The position numbers and the translations under genes were made by a program. The notes beneath the pieces were generated by a model. The model ran no database searches and was not told where the DNA came from. It worked only from the letters and a program-made list of their open reading frames with translations. Of a stretch of 64,000 nucleotides of DNA, positions 18,696-27,367 are shown piece after piece; the first letter of the stretch is position 1, and each line of letters opens with the position of its first letter. The DNA comes from Natronorubrum halophilum (GTDB taxonomy: Archaea > Halobacteriota > Halobacteria > Halobacteriales > Natrialbaceae): the NCBI RefSeq assembly GCF_003670115.1, contig NZ_QQTY01000002.1, forward strand, positions 682,001-746,000, given 5' to 3'.

Positions 18696-19337
18696 TCAAT
18701 GCGTCGAGCGCGTGTCGATTGACCGGTTCGATGAGCGTGAGGTCGTGACGGTCGTCGCGACTCTGGCCAGTACGAACAGGCCGACGATGAGCGTCCCGAG
18801 GGCCACTCCGGAGATTCGAACGAAACCACCCGCGAAGGCGGCTAACAGGCTAATACTCGCACAGATGGCCGGAACGTTGTAGTCCCCGGCAGCGCGCATG
18901 ACGATGGAATGGGACAGTCCGGCCGCCCGCCGATCGATATCCTCGTTTGTCGCCTCGAGATAGGGACGAAACTTCTCGACCTCGTCGGTCGGTCGCACGA
19001 TCCCGCGGGGCTTGTCGTACTCGATGAGTCCCTTCTCGTCGAGCTTCGAGAGGTGCGACTGGTACAGCGGAATGTAGACCCGCTGGCGCTGCGTGGAGGT
19101 GAGGTTCGCCACGGTGGTATCGTTTTCCTTTGCTGCGACGTGTTCGGCGATCTCCCCCATCTTGACCGGTCCTGATTTGTCGAGCAGGTAATCGATCACG
19201 TCCCTTCGCCGACTCGTCTGAAGAATGTGAAAAATCTCGTCTTGAGAGAGGGTCAACGCCTCATCGGACTGTGTACTGTTAGCGGGGTCGTCGGAACAGT
19301 CTAGCGGGCGATTAGTTGTGGGCGTCATACTCTGCAT
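18696..19337 (-). CDS. DUF7344-type winged-helix membrane protein
   Basis: This 213-residue protein has a DUF7344-type HTH in its first half: LSQDEIFHILQTSRRRDVIDYLLD, MGEIAEHVAAKENDT, RQRVYIPLYQSHLSKLDEKGLIEYD. After a polar segment there are two hydrophobic helices near the C-terminus (about 152-195), so it is probably a membrane-tethered regulator with a cytoplasmic DNA-binding domain. Such proteins are common in haloarchaea and often unassigned. A TATA box 22-29 nt upstream of the first ATG supports this start over the second Met three codons later. It is adjacent to the mutase gene but has its own promoter. Confidence 0.8.
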   Translation of the reverse strand: MQSMTPTTNRPLDCSDDPANSTQSDEALTLSQDEIFHILQTSRRRDVIDYLLDKSGPVKMGEIAEHVAAKENDTTVANLTSTQRQRVYIPLYQSHLSKLDEKGLIEYDKPRGIVRPTDEVEKFRPYLEATNEDIDRRAAGLSHSIVMRAAGDYNVPAICASISLLAAFAGGFVRISGVALGTLIVGLFVLARVATTVTTSRSSNRSIDTRSTH

Positions 19338-19358
19338 GCTGAGTCGGAATCTATACCC

Positions 19359-19366
19359 GTATAAAC
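19359..19366 (-). promoter_or_regulatory. TATA box for the DUF7344-type gene
   Basis: Minus-strand GTTTATAC is 22-29 nt upstream of the ATG at 19337, consistent with a leaderless transcript. Confidence 0.5.
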
Positions 19367-19523
19367 CTTCTGTTCTAGCAGACCTATATTAATATTTTGT
19401 ATATATAATTGAAAATAGCAGTTACTAGTATCGATCGGTGTTCACCGAGAAGTTGGGCGACGATACCGTCCATCGGAGCGGCGGGGAGATCTCATAATCT
19501 TGATTTCTTGTACTCCGTGTTTT

Positions 19524-19607
19524 CTACTTCGGACGGAGCAATCCGATCCCAATAAGCGTAGTTCCAACAATATTTGGGACAACGAGGATGTATTGCATCG
19601 CTATCAC
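19524..19607 (-). CDS. Candidate very small hydrophobic protein (24-27 residues)
   Basis: A short frame on the minus strand starts at ATG 19598, or at an in-frame GTG at 19607. It encodes a single hydrophobic segment (VVPNIVGTTLIGIGLL) ended by Arg-Pro-Lys, which would fit one membrane helix with a positive cytoplasmic end. It lies in an otherwise gene-free stretch between the DUF7344-type gene and tRNA-Gln. No obvious TATA box was found. It could be chance; conservation would decide. Confidence 0.25.
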   Translation of the reverse strand: MIAMQYILVVPNIVGTTLIGIGLLRPK

Positions 19608-19805
19608 CAGTGATGGCAGTCAAAAAGGCGTTCCACAGTAATATCGTGACGACTGGGTCGTTCGTGGTCACTTAAAATGAGCGTACCATCGTCGGAACCG
19701 CTGAGTGCAATACAGCGTGGGTCTCAGGAAGTATCTGGAAACGTGTTCGAAAAGGTATGTCCCCAGAGCGGATTCGAACTATTCGCTCCTCAGTCCGTCG
19801 CAGAA

Positions 19806-19908
19806 TAGTCCCGGGCGGATTCGAACCGCCGTCATAGGCTGTCTTCCGTGACGGACCGAACCGAGCACGTCCAAAGGCCCATATGATTGGCCACTACACC
19901 ACGGGACT
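19806..19908 (-). tRNA. tRNA-Gln (anticodon TTG) with a 30-nt intron
   Basis: On the minus strand the acceptor arm AGTCCCG (19908-19902) pairs with CGGGACT, and discriminator A73 is at 19806. The T arm reads GGCGG-TTCGAAT-CCGCC. The anticodon stem TGGGC/GCCTA encloses loop CT-TTG-G/A once a 30-nt intron (19841-19870) is removed after position 37. The splice region folds as a canonical bulge-helix-bulge: GG^A bulge, four-pair CTTT/GAAG helix, AC^A bulge, closed by CGTG/CACG. The mature length is 73 nt and no CCA is encoded. An intron in tRNA-Gln(UUG) is known in haloarchaea such as Haloferax volcanii. Confidence 0.95.
19841..19870 (-). other. tRNA-Gln intron (bulge-helix-bulge type)
   Basis: This is the 30-nt intron between nucleotides 37 and 38 of the tRNA. 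Both cuts fall in 3-nt bulges separated by 4 bp, the strict motif recognised by the archaeal splicing endonuclease. Confidence 0.9.
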
Positions 19909-20009
19909 TCTCACTTCGTTCGCCGCCCCGCGCAACTCGCAAATCCATACGGACCTGCTCGCCATCACGGGACTTCACTTATCGGATAGACCGCCGCCGC
20001 ACAATAGTG

Positions 20010-20759
20010 TTACTTTTCGTCTCGAGACAAAACGGCTATTGTTCCCGCTTCAGCACGTCGATGGCAGCGCCGGCAGAGTGTGATGACGTTTTCCATCGAG
20101 TGTGCTTTCTCGGGCTGTTCGAACGACCGAACGGGCTTCAAGTGGTGCACGTCCGGATTCCGGTCGAGTTCATCTTTGTCCACACCGCAGTGTTGACACT
20201 CGTACTCATCACGCTCGAGCGCCTGCCGTCGAATCCGCCACCATCGTTTTCCATACGTGATCGAGCCACCCTCCCACTGATGATGGTCGGGGCCGACGAC
20301 GTTCTCCGAAAGCCATTCGCCGTAGCATTCGAGCGTGCAGAAAACGCTGTAGCGGCGATCAATCGCTCGAGACGGCACGACTTCGAGTCCCGTTTCGCAG
20401 TACTGGCAGGTTACAGCCACTCGCTCGCCCGGATCTGACGGATTCTCAGGCAAGAGACCGTCAGCCGACCTAACGCACTCTGGACAGTACGTTCCGTCCT
20501 TGTTCGAGGGATAGTACGAGAAGGAGTCGCCACAGCTCGTACACGTTGCCGTTTCACTCGCATCGGACCAGTTGCCGTTGTGCTTGCCGGCGTTCGGATT
20601 ACACTCTTCGCAGAATTTCCGCCGCGATTTCGGATCGTAAAACTCCGACTCGCAGCCCTTGCACGTCCGGTTCGGCAGGGGATCGCCGTGAACCTTCGTG
20701 TGGTGCTGGCGCATCCCCTGTTCCGTCGCCAGCGATTTCCCGCACGTCGGACAGTCCAT
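20010..20759 (-). CDS. HNH endonuclease with multiple zinc-binding CxxC knuckles
   Basis: This 249-residue protein begins with a C2H2-type finger (CPTCG...HHTKVH). Three further Cys pairs follow (CKGC/CEEC, CTSCG/CPEC, CQYC/CTLEC). The C-terminal HNH domain reads YECQHCG, DVHHLKPV, then NVITLCRRCHRRAE, with both metal-organising CxxC pairs and the catalytic His. Such proteins nick or cut DNA, but the biological role of these haloarchaeal copies is unknown. A TATA box 23-30 nt upstream suggests leaderless expression. It is 101 nt from tRNA-Gln, a typical neighbourhood for mobile-element remnants, but no integrase is present. Confidence 0.85.
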   Translation of the reverse strand: MDCPTCGKSLATEQGMRQHHTKVHGDPLPNRTCKGCESEFYDPKSRRKFCEECNPNAGKHNGNWSDASETATCTSCGDSFSYYPSNKDGTYCPECVRSADGLLPENPSDPGERVAVTCQYCETGLEVVPSRAIDRRYSVFCTLECYGEWLSENVVGPDHHQWEGGSITYGKRWWRIRRQALERDEYECQHCGVDKDELDRNPDVHHLKPVRSFEQPEKAHSMENVITLCRRCHRRAEAGTIAVLSRDEK

Positions 20760-20781
20760 GCCCGGTTTCGTCCCGTGATCG

Positions 20782-20789
20782 ATTATAAA
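20782..20789 (-). promoter_or_regulatory. TATA box for the HNH endonuclease gene
   Basis: Minus-strand TTTATAAT lies 23-30 nt before the ATG at 20759. Confidence 0.5.
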
Positions 20790-20831
20790 CTCACGGGCAG
20801 GAGCGGTGGCGCGAGCGCTTCGAGTTGACGC

Positions 20832-21980
20832 TTACAGGTAGCCTTCCTCGGCCAGTCGCTCGATCCCTTCCTCGAGCCGCGCTTCGCTCGCGGCGTAGGA
20901 GATCCGCGCGTAGCCGGGCGTGCCGAACGCGCTGCCGGGAACGGTCGCGACGTGGGCGTCCTCGATCGCCCCCTCACACCACGCCTGATCGTCGTCCGCG
21001 ACGGGGAGCATCATGTAGAACGCCCCCTCGGGAACGGCGACATCGACGTCGTGCTCGTCGAGCAGGTCGACGACGAGATCTCGGCGCTCCTCGAACGCCT
21101 CGGTCATCTCCGCGACGGCCTCGTCGGTGTTCTCGAGCGCGTCGATGCCGGCGTGCTGGACGAAGTTCACGGCGGAGGAAACCGAGTGGCTGTGGAGTTT
21201 GCCGGCCTGCTCGATCAGCTCCTCGGGACCGGCGAAGTAGCCGAGTCGCCAGCCGGTCATCGAGTAGGCCTTCGAGAAGCCGTTGACCGTGATCGTGCGA
21301 TCGGCCATGCCCTCGAGCGTGCCGAGACTCGTCGGTTCGACGCCGTAGGTGATCTCCTTGTAGATCTCGTCGGAGATCACGGTGATGTCGTGTTCGACGG
21401 CGAGGTCGCGGACGCCCTCGAGCGCCGCGTCGGAGTAGACGGCACCGGTCGGGTTCGACGGCGAGTTGACGATCAGCAGTTCCGTGTCGTCGGAAACGGC
21501 GTCCGCGAGGTCGTCGAGAGCGGGCTCGAGCTGGAACGCCGAATCGGAGAGATCGACGCGGGTGAGGTCGCCGCCAGCCATCTTGACCATCGCCTCGTAG
21601 GAGACCCACGCAGGGTCGAGGAGCACGACCTCGTCGCCCTCCTGAATGAGCGCTTGCACGATCTCGTAGAGGGCTTGCTTCGCGCCCGGCGTGACGATGA
21701 TGTTCTCGGGGCCGTGGTCGAGGCCGTCGGCGGCCAGTTTGTCGGCGATCGCCTCGCGGAGTTCGAGGATGCCGGCGGAGGTGGTGTAGCCGGTGTGGCC
21801 GGCGTCCATCGCGTCCTGGCCGGCGTCGATGATGTTCTGTGGCGTCGGGAAGTCGGGTTCGCCGACGGAGAGGTCGACGACGTCTGCGCCGTCGGCCTCG
21901 AGTTCGGTGGCGAGCGCGGAGATGGCGAGCGTTGCGGACGGTTCGACTCGGGTCAGGCGGTCGGTAAATTCCATCGTCAT
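20832..21980 (-). CDS. aspC: Class I PLP-dependent aminotransferase (aspartate type)
   Basis: This 382-residue fold-type I aminotransferase has the substrate region DLSVGEPDFPTPQNI, the PLP-contact NSPSNPTGAVYSD and SDEIYKEITY, the Schiff-base lysine in NGFSKAYSMTGWRLGY, and the C-terminal arginine motif YARISYA. It transfers amino groups between aspartate (or aromatic amino acids) and 2-oxoglutarate; exact specificity is uncertain. The ATG at 21980 overlaps the ribH stop as ATGA, so the two are translationally coupled. An alternative Met is two codons later. Confidence 0.9.
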   Translation of the reverse strand: MTMEFTDRLTRVEPSATLAISALATELEADGADVVDLSVGEPDFPTPQNIIDAGQDAMDAGHTGYTTSAGILELREAIADKLAADGLDHGPENIIVTPGAKQALYEIVQALIQEGDEVVLLDPAWVSYEAMVKMAGGDLTRVDLSDSAFQLEPALDDLADAVSDDTELLIVNSPSNPTGAVYSDAALEGVRDLAVEHDITVISDEIYKEITYGVEPTSLGTLEGMADRTITVNGFSKAYSMTGWRLGYFAGPEELIEQAGKLHSHSVSSAVNFVQHAGIDALENTDEAVAEMTEAFEERRDLVVDLLDEHDVDVAVPEGAFYMMLPVADDDQAWCEGAIEDAHVATVPGSAFGTPGYARISYAASEARLEEGIERLAEEGYL

Positions 21981-22408
21981 TGTGAGGCTGAATCGGTATC
22001 TGGATCGGGAAGTTGTTCGACGAGGTCGAGCGCCCCGTCGACGGCTTTCGCCGCGTTTGCGACGCGCTCGCGCGCTTCGGCGGCGGACATGCCGGGGCCA
22101 GTCACGCCGAGTGTGACAGGGGTGTCACGCTCGAGACACACATCGGAGAGTCGCTGAGCGGTCGCGTCGGTGATCACCTGATCGTGATCGGTGTCGCCGG
22201 TGATGACCGTCCCGATGACGGCCACGGCGTCGACGGCCTCGAGGCGGGCGAGTCGGTCCGCCGCGAGGGGCGCGTCGTACACGCCCGGAACGGTGACCGT
22301 CTCGTACACCTCGGCACCCGCGGCGTTGGCGGCCTCGAGGGCGGCGTCTTCCATCTGCTCGGTGATCGGACGGTTGAATTCCGCGACCACCAGTCCGAGC
22401 GTGGTCAT
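21977..22408 (-). CDS. ribH: 6,7-dimethyl-8-ribityllumazine synthase
   Basis: This 143-residue protein matches the archaeal RibH size. It reads LGLVVAEFNRPITEQMEDAAL at the N-terminus, TVPGVYDAPLAADRLA (substrate loop with GxxxxP), and VIGTVITGDTDHDQVITDATAQRL, containing the catalytic-histidine region seen as DTDHDQV. It condenses ribityl-aminouracil with dihydroxybutanone phosphate in riboflavin synthesis. It is first in a two-gene unit with the aminotransferase. Confidence 0.93.
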   Translation of the reverse strand: MTTLGLVVAEFNRPITEQMEDAALEAANAAGAEVYETVTVPGVYDAPLAADRLARLEAVDAVAVIGTVITGDTDHDQVITDATAQRLSDVCLERDTPVTLGVTGPGMSAAEARERVANAAKAVDGALDLVEQLPDPDTDSASQ

Positions 22409-22574
22409 ACGCGAGCGGTAGAGAGGGTGGGTAAAAGAGGTACCGTTCTCGATGGACGACGTAACTCGCCGCGAATATCTCGAGCCGGTTGTATCGGTTC
22501 GTCGGACTGTCTAGGAGATGCCAGATAAGAGTTTACCAGCGTGTCCACCGTATACCCGTTCACAGCAATTCACC

Positions 22575-23846
22575 ATGAGCAAAGACAACCCCCACCAGAA
22601 CCTGGCTATTATCGGTCACGTCGACCACGGGAAGAGCACGCTCGTGGGGCGACTCCTCTACGAGACGGGGAGCGTACCCGAGCACGTCATCGAACAGCAC
22701 CGCGAGGAAGCGGAAGAGAAGGGCAAGGGCGGCTTCGAATTCGCCTACGTCATGGACAACCTCGCCGAAGAGCGAGAGCGGGGTGTCACCATCGACATCG
22801 CCCATCAGGAGTTCGATACCGACGAGTACGATTTCACCATCGTGGATACGCCCGGTCACCGGGACTTCGTCAAGAACATGATCACCGGGGCGAGTCAGGC
22901 CGACCACGCCGTCCTCGTCGTCGCGGCCGACGACGGTGTCGCACCCCAGACCCAGGAGCACGTCTTCCTGGCCCGAACCCTCGGTATCGACGAACTCATC
23001 GTCGCCGTCAACAAGATGGACATCGTCGACTACTCGGAGGAGACCTACAGGGAGGTCGTCGAAGAGGTCACCCAACTACTCAATCAGGTCCAGTTCAATA
23101 CCGAGGACGCCTCGTTCATCCCGGTATCGGCGTTCGAGGGCGACAACGTCGCGGAACACTCCGAGAACACGCCGTGGTACGACGGCGAGATCCTGCTCGA
23201 GGCGCTGAACAGCCTTCCCGAGCCGCAGCCGCCGACGGACGCACCGCTTCGAGTCCCCATTCAGGACGTCTACACGATTTCGGGGATCGGTACCGTTCCG
23301 GTCGGACGCATCGAGACCGGTATCATGAACATCGGCGACAGCGTCTCCTTTCAGCCCAGCGACGTGGGCGGCGAAGTGAAGACGATCGAGATGCACCACG
23401 AAGAGGTGCCACAGGCAGCGCCCGGCGACAACGTCGGATTCAACGTCCGCGGCCTCGGCAAGGACGACATCCGCCGCGGCGACGTCTGCGGCCCGGCCGA
23501 CGACCCGCCGAGCGTCGCCGAGACGTTCCAGGCCCAGATCGTCGTCATGCAGCACCCGTCCGTGATCACGGCCGGTTACACGCCGGTCTTCCACGCGCAC
23601 ACGGCCCAGGTCGCCTGTACGATCGAGTCCATCGACAGGAAGATGGATCCCTCGAGCGGCGAGGTCGACGAGGAGAACCCCGACTTCATCCAGTCGGGCG
23701 ACGCCGCCGTGGTCACCATCCGACCACAAAAGCCACTCAGTATCGAGCCATCGAGCGAGATCCCCGAACTCGGGAGCTTCGCCATCCGCGACATGGGTCA
23801 GACAATCGCTGCCGGGAAGGTCCTCGAGGTCCACGAACGGGAGTAA
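22575..23846 (+). CDS. tuf: Translation elongation factor EF-1 alpha (stand-alone copy)
   Basis: From the ATG at 22575 ([21 protein letters not shown]) this is 423 residues, the normal aEF1A length; the frame extends upstream but that part is not conserved. The GTPase motifs are [20 protein letters not shown] and the SAF loop. Domains 2 and 3 are complete through [16 protein letters not shown]. It delivers aminoacyl-tRNA to the ribosome as a GTP complex. In most haloarchaea, to my knowledge, tuf is followed by rpsJ; here purK follows and no S10 gene is present. The G3 motif is DTPG where DCPG is usual in archaeal EF-1A. It may therefore be a second, divergent copy. Confidence 0.88.
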   Translation: MSKDNPHQNLAIIGHVDHGKSTLVGRLLYETGSVPEHVIEQHREEAEEKGKGGFEFAYVMDNLAEERERGVTIDIAHQEFDTDEYDFTIVDTPGHRDFVKNMITGASQADHAVLVVAADDGVAPQTQEHVFLARTLGIDELIVAVNKMDIVDYSEETYREVVEEVTQLLNQVQFNTEDASFIPVSAFEGDNVAEHSENTPWYDGEILLEALNSLPEPQPPTDAPLRVPIQDVYTISGIGTVPVGRIETGIMNIGDSVSFQPSDVGGEVKTIEMHHEEVPQAAPGDNVGFNVRGLGKDDIRRGDVCGPADDPPSVAETFQAQIVVMQHPSVITAGYTPVFHAHTAQVACTIESIDRKMDPSSGEVDEENPDFIQSGDAAVVTIRPQKPLSIEPSSEIPELGSFAIRDMGQTIAAGKVLEVHERE

Positions 23847-24014
23847 TACGTCCAATCCGACGGTGGAACGCCGTCCGCACTCCCGATTTGTCAGCCCCGT
23901 TCGAGACGTCCGAAAACCGGGGAAGCCGAGAGGAAGCAGCCGACTAGATGCCGGTTGTCGAGCCCGATCACCGATTACCAATTCTTAAGCGCAATCGCCG
24001 TCAACCGGCGCGCA

Positions 24015-25175
24015 ATGACAACGATACGGACACCAGGGCCGACGCTCGGGGTCGTCGGCGGCGGACAACTCGGACGAATGCTCGCCGAAGCGGCGTCGCC
24101 GCTCGGCGTCGAAGTCGTCGTGCTCGATCCGACGCCCGACTGCCCGGCCGCGCCCGTCGTCCGCGATCAGATCGTCGCCGACTTCGACGACGAAGCCGGG
24201 ATCCGCGAACTCGCCGCGCGCGCGGACGTTCTCACGTTCGAGATCGAACTCGCTGACCAGAACGTTCTCGAGCGCGTCAGCGAGGACTCGGGGACGCCGG
24301 TCCACCCGAAGCCGTCGACGCTGGAGACGATCCACGACAAACTCGTCCAGAAGCGCGACCTCGAGGCCGCCGGGATTCCGGTCCCGCCGTTTCGCGAGGT
24401 CGAGGACGCCGACGACATCCGCGACGCCATCGACGACTACGGCGCGCCGGTGATGCTCAAAGCCCGCACGGGCGGCTACGACGGCCGCGGGAACGTTCCC
24501 GTCGAGTCGAAAGACGAAGCAGCGGAGGCCCTCGAGTCGGTCGCCGGCCCCGCGATGGTCGAAGCGTTCGTCGAGTTCGAACGGGAGATCTCGGTGATCG
24601 CCGTCAAGGGCGAGGACGAGATCGCTACCTTCCCCGTCGGCGAGAACATTCACGAAGACGAGATCCTTCGGGAGACGGTCGTCCCCGCGCGCTCGAGCGC
24701 GGCCGCGACGGAGCGAGCCTACGAGGTCGCGCGCGACGTTCTCGAGGTCATGGACGGGCGCGGTGTGTACGGAATCGAACTCTTCGAGTCCGATGAAGAG
24801 ATCCTGCTCAACGAGATCGCCCCGCGCCCGCACAACTCCGGCCACTGGACCATCGAGGGCGCACACAGTTCCCAGTTCGAACAGCACGCGCGGGCTGTCC
24901 TCGGCTGGCCGCTCGGCTCGACCGAACTCCGCTCGCCGACGGCCCTGGCGAACCTGCTGGCCGACGTCGAGGAAACCCAGGACGCACAACTGAGCGATAT
25001 CGACCGCGTGCTCGAGACGCCCGGCGCGCACCTCCACTGGTACGGCAAACGGCAGGCCCGTCCGGGACGCAAGATGGGGCACGTGACGGTTTCGGCGGAC
25101 GATTCGGACGCGGACGTCGAGACGCTCCTCGAGACCGCGCGCGAACTCGAGGGTGCGGTGACGTTCCGGTCGTAG
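24015..25175 (+). CDS. purK: 5-(carboxyamino)imidazole ribonucleotide synthase
   Basis: This 386-residue ATP-grasp protein from ATG 24015 (TTIRTPGPTLGVVGGGQLGRML) has the PurK N-terminal Rossmann-like domain, the ATP-grasp core (PVMLKARTGGYDGRGN, EREISVIAV) and the metal/nucleotide motif ILLNEIAPRPHNSGHWT. It makes N5-CAIR from AIR, bicarbonate and ATP, and PurE (next gene) rearranges the product. TTCTTAAG near 23981-23988 fits a leaderless promoter for this start. The frame is open upstream, but the N-terminal extension is not conserved. Confidence 0.93.
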   Translation: MTTIRTPGPTLGVVGGGQLGRMLAEAASPLGVEVVVLDPTPDCPAAPVVRDQIVADFDDEAGIRELAARADVLTFEIELADQNVLERVSEDSGTPVHPKPSTLETIHDKLVQKRDLEAAGIPVPPFREVEDADDIRDAIDDYGAPVMLKARTGGYDGRGNVPVESKDEAAEALESVAGPAMVEAFVEFEREISVIAVKGEDEIATFPVGENIHEDEILRETVVPARSSAAATERAYEVARDVLEVMDGRGVYGIELFESDEEILLNEIAPRPHNSGHWTIEGAHSSQFEQHARAVLGWPLGSTELRSPTALANLLADVEETQDAQLSDIDRVLETPGAHLHWYGKRQARPGRKMGHVTVSADDSDADVETLLETARELEGAVTFRS

Positions 25176-25264
25176 CGTAGGTAGTGGCAGAGCAGTAGCC
25201 CTACTGTACCGTTATTGCGATCCATTGCGGCCCATTGAAGTCACCCGCGCGAGCATCATCAGCT

Positions 25265-25897
25265 ATGAGCGACAGCGTTTCCGACCTGATCGACCGGCTA
25301 CACCGGGAGGCCGAACAGGACCGTCCGACCGAAGAGACGCCCGACGTGGGCATCGTCATGGGGAGCGACTCCGACCTCGAGGTCATGTTGACCGGCGGGA
25401 AGCGGGGCGGGGCCTACGACGCCTTCATCGACGAACTCGGCTTCGGCGAACAGACGGACTACGAGAACGCGCCCGACGAGCGGTTCACGTTCGAGACGTA
25501 CGTCACCTCCGCCCACCGCACGCCCGACTTAATGACGGCTTACGCCGAGACGGCCGAGGAGCGGGGGCTCGAGGTTATCATCGCCGGTGCCGGCGGCAAG
25601 TCGGCGGACCTGCCGAATATGACCGCCTCGATCGCCTATCCGCTACCGGTGATCGGCGTCCCGGTTCAGGAGAAGTCCGTCGACAGCGTTATCGGAATGC
25701 CCACCGGCGCGCCGCTCGTCGCGGTCGACGCCGGAAAATCGTTCAACGCCGCGCTCTCTGCGGCCCAGATCCTCGCCCGCCAACACGAATCGGTCCGCGA
25801 CCGGCTCGTCGCCTATCACGACGGCCTCCGCGAGAGCGTCGGCACCGTCTCTCGAGAGCTTCACGACCGCGGGACAGAATCGTTTTCGAACGAGTAA
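25265..25897 (+). CDS. purE: 5-(carboxyamino)imidazole ribonucleotide mutase
   Basis: From ATG 25265 this is 210 residues. It shows VGIVMGSDSDLEVM (phosphate/ribose loop), YVTSAHRTPDLM (catalytic His) and IIAGAGGKSADLPNM, then PVIGVPV. PurE converts N5-CAIR to CAIR in purine synthesis. A short insertion follows the first motif (about residues 45-70, GGKRGGAYDAFIDELGFGEQ), making it longer than bacterial PurE (about 165 residues). It lies 89 nt after purK on the same strand. Confidence 0.93.
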   Translation: MSDSVSDLIDRLHREAEQDRPTEETPDVGIVMGSDSDLEVMLTGGKRGGAYDAFIDELGFGEQTDYENAPDERFTFETYVTSAHRTPDLMTAYAETAEERGLEVIIAGAGGKSADLPNMTASIAYPLPVIGVPVQEKSVDSVIGMPTGAPLVAVDAGKSFNAALSAAQILARQHESVRDRLVAYHDGLRESVGTVSRELHDRGTESFSNE

Positions 25898-26249
25898 CAA
25901 CTCGTTCTCGGGGTATTTATCGGCTATTACCGGCTGTGAACTCGCGATCGTTTTCGCCGCGGAACGGTCGATCCGGCGATAGTGGGTTGAAAAAGTGCTC
26001 GAGCGGTCGGAGTTTCGGACGTCTCCGGGAGATGTTCTCGATCGAGAATCGGTCGTTCGACTACCGATCGCAGCCGGATGTAACGAGATGCTACCGGTGT
26101 ATTCACCCCTCGCTGGGCGATCTGTAATATCCAGGGAGGATTCAACTGCATGATTTGTCGCGGAAGACGGCGCTGTGTCCGCTATTTCGCCGAAAAACGA
26201 ACAATCAACCCTTATATGCGTGCGGTTTGAACCCTCGAACGTTACGGAG
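25898..26249. other. Intergenic region between purE and the nuo operon
   Basis: These 352 nt contain no convincing gene. They end with the nuo promoter. The rest shows only random short frames. Confidence 0.5.
26211..26218 (+). promoter_or_regulatory. TATA box of the nuo operon
   Basis: CTTATATG lies 32-39 nt before the nuoA ATG at 26250, implying a very short leader (about 5-10 nt). Confidence 0.5.
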
Positions 26250-26663
26250 ATGAATGATTGGATCGCTATCGGGGCATTGGCGCTCGTCGGATTGCTGATA
26301 CCGCTCGGAATGATGGCGGTATCGTACCTCCTTCGACCGTCCGTCCCCGAAACGAGTAAACGTGCCACCTACGAGAGTGGCGAGATTCCGACCGGTGGAA
26401 CACGCATCCGGTTCAACATCCAATACTACATGGTTGCGCTTCTGTTCGTCGTTTTCGATATCGAAACCGTCCTCCTGTTCCCGTGGGCGGTCGTCTACCT
26501 GGATGCCGTCGAATCGGATACCGTCTCGCTGCTCGGGATTCTCGGACCCATGCTGTTGTTCGTCGCCATCCTACTGGTCGGACTCGCGTGGGCGTGGCGC
26601 AACGGTGCAGTACAGTGGGCACAGACACCGCGTCAGGCAGCGTCCGACACTGATCGACAATGA
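26250..26663 (+). CDS. nuoA: NADH dehydrogenase-like complex I subunit A
   Basis: This 137-residue protein has three membrane helices and the NuoA signature YESGEIPTGGTRIRFNIQYYMVALLFVVFDIETVLLFPWA. It is part of the membrane arm at the junction with the peripheral arm. The ATG at 26250 is preferred over upstream in-frame codons because the TATA box lies downstream of those. The stop overlaps nuoB (ATGA at 26660). Confidence 0.93.
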   Translation: MNDWIAIGALALVGLLIPLGMMAVSYLLRPSVPETSKRATYESGEIPTGGTRIRFNIQYYMVALLFVVFDIETVLLFPWAVVYLDAVESDTVSLLGILGPMLLFVAILLVGLAWAWRNGAVQWAQTPRQAASDTDRQ

Positions 26664-27367
26664 GTAGCAACAATCCACGACAATCGATCCACGATAGCAC
26701 CGCCCCGTCGACGGATACCCGCGACTCGCGGATCGGCGAAGGACCCGACGACCGGTTCAACTCCAAGCTTCGGGAGGCCTTCGGCTCGACGCCGTTCATC
26801 CTCACGAAGTTCGACAAGTTCATGAACTGGGTACGGGGGAACTCGATGTTCATGCTGCAGTTCGGGATCGCCTGTTGCAGCATCGAGATGATGCACACGT
26901 ACGCGATCAAACACGACCTCGATCGCTTCGGTGCCGGCGTTCCTCGCGCCTCACCGCGACAGGCCGATGTGATGATCGTTCCGGGGACGATCGTCTCGAA
27001 GTTCGGCCCCCGCATGAAACGCGTCTACGACCAGATGCCCGAGCCCAAGTTCGTCGTCGGTATGGGCTCGTGTACGATCTCCGGCGGCCCCTTCCAGGAG
27101 GGCTACAACGTCGTCAAGGGTGCCGAGGAGATCATCCCGATCGACATCCACGTTCCTGGCTGTCCGCCCCGACCGGAGGCGCTCATCTACGGCGTCGCCA
27201 AACTCCAAGAGCGGATCCAGAACGGCGAATCGTCACCGGTCGTCGTCAAACCCTACGAACTCGAGCAGTTCGGCGACCTTCCGAAGGACGAACTCGTCCA
27301 GAAACTCGCGAGCGAAATCGACGAAGACGACCTCGTCATGCGCTACAACTGGGCTGATTCGCCATGA
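26660..27367 (+). CDS. nuoB: Complex I subunit B (cluster N2)
   Basis: This 235-residue protein has a roughly 45-residue acidic N-terminal extension before the conserved core. The four N2 cluster cysteines are visible in GIACCSIEM, VVGMGSCTISGG and HVPGCPPRPEALIYG. It passes electrons to quinone (menaquinone in haloarchaea) at the junction of the complex arms. The ATGA overlaps on both sides show strict operon coupling. Confidence 0.95.
   Translation: MSSNNPRQSIHDSTAPSTDTRDSRIGEGPDDRFNSKLREAFGSTPFILTKFDKFMNWVRGNSMFMLQFGIACCSIEMMHTYAIKHDLDRFGAGVPRASPRQADVMIVPGTIVSKFGPRMKRVYDQMPEPKFVVGMGSCTISGGPFQEGYNVVKGAEEIIPIDIHVPGCPPRPEALIYGVAKLQERIQNGESSPVVVKPYELEQFGDLPKDELVQKLASEIDEDDLVMRYNWADSP

Noticed and set aside
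22518-22574. N-terminal extension of EF-1alpha from an upstream start
   Set aside because: The added residues are not conserved in EF-1A; the ATG at 22575 gives the normal [14 protein letters not shown] start.
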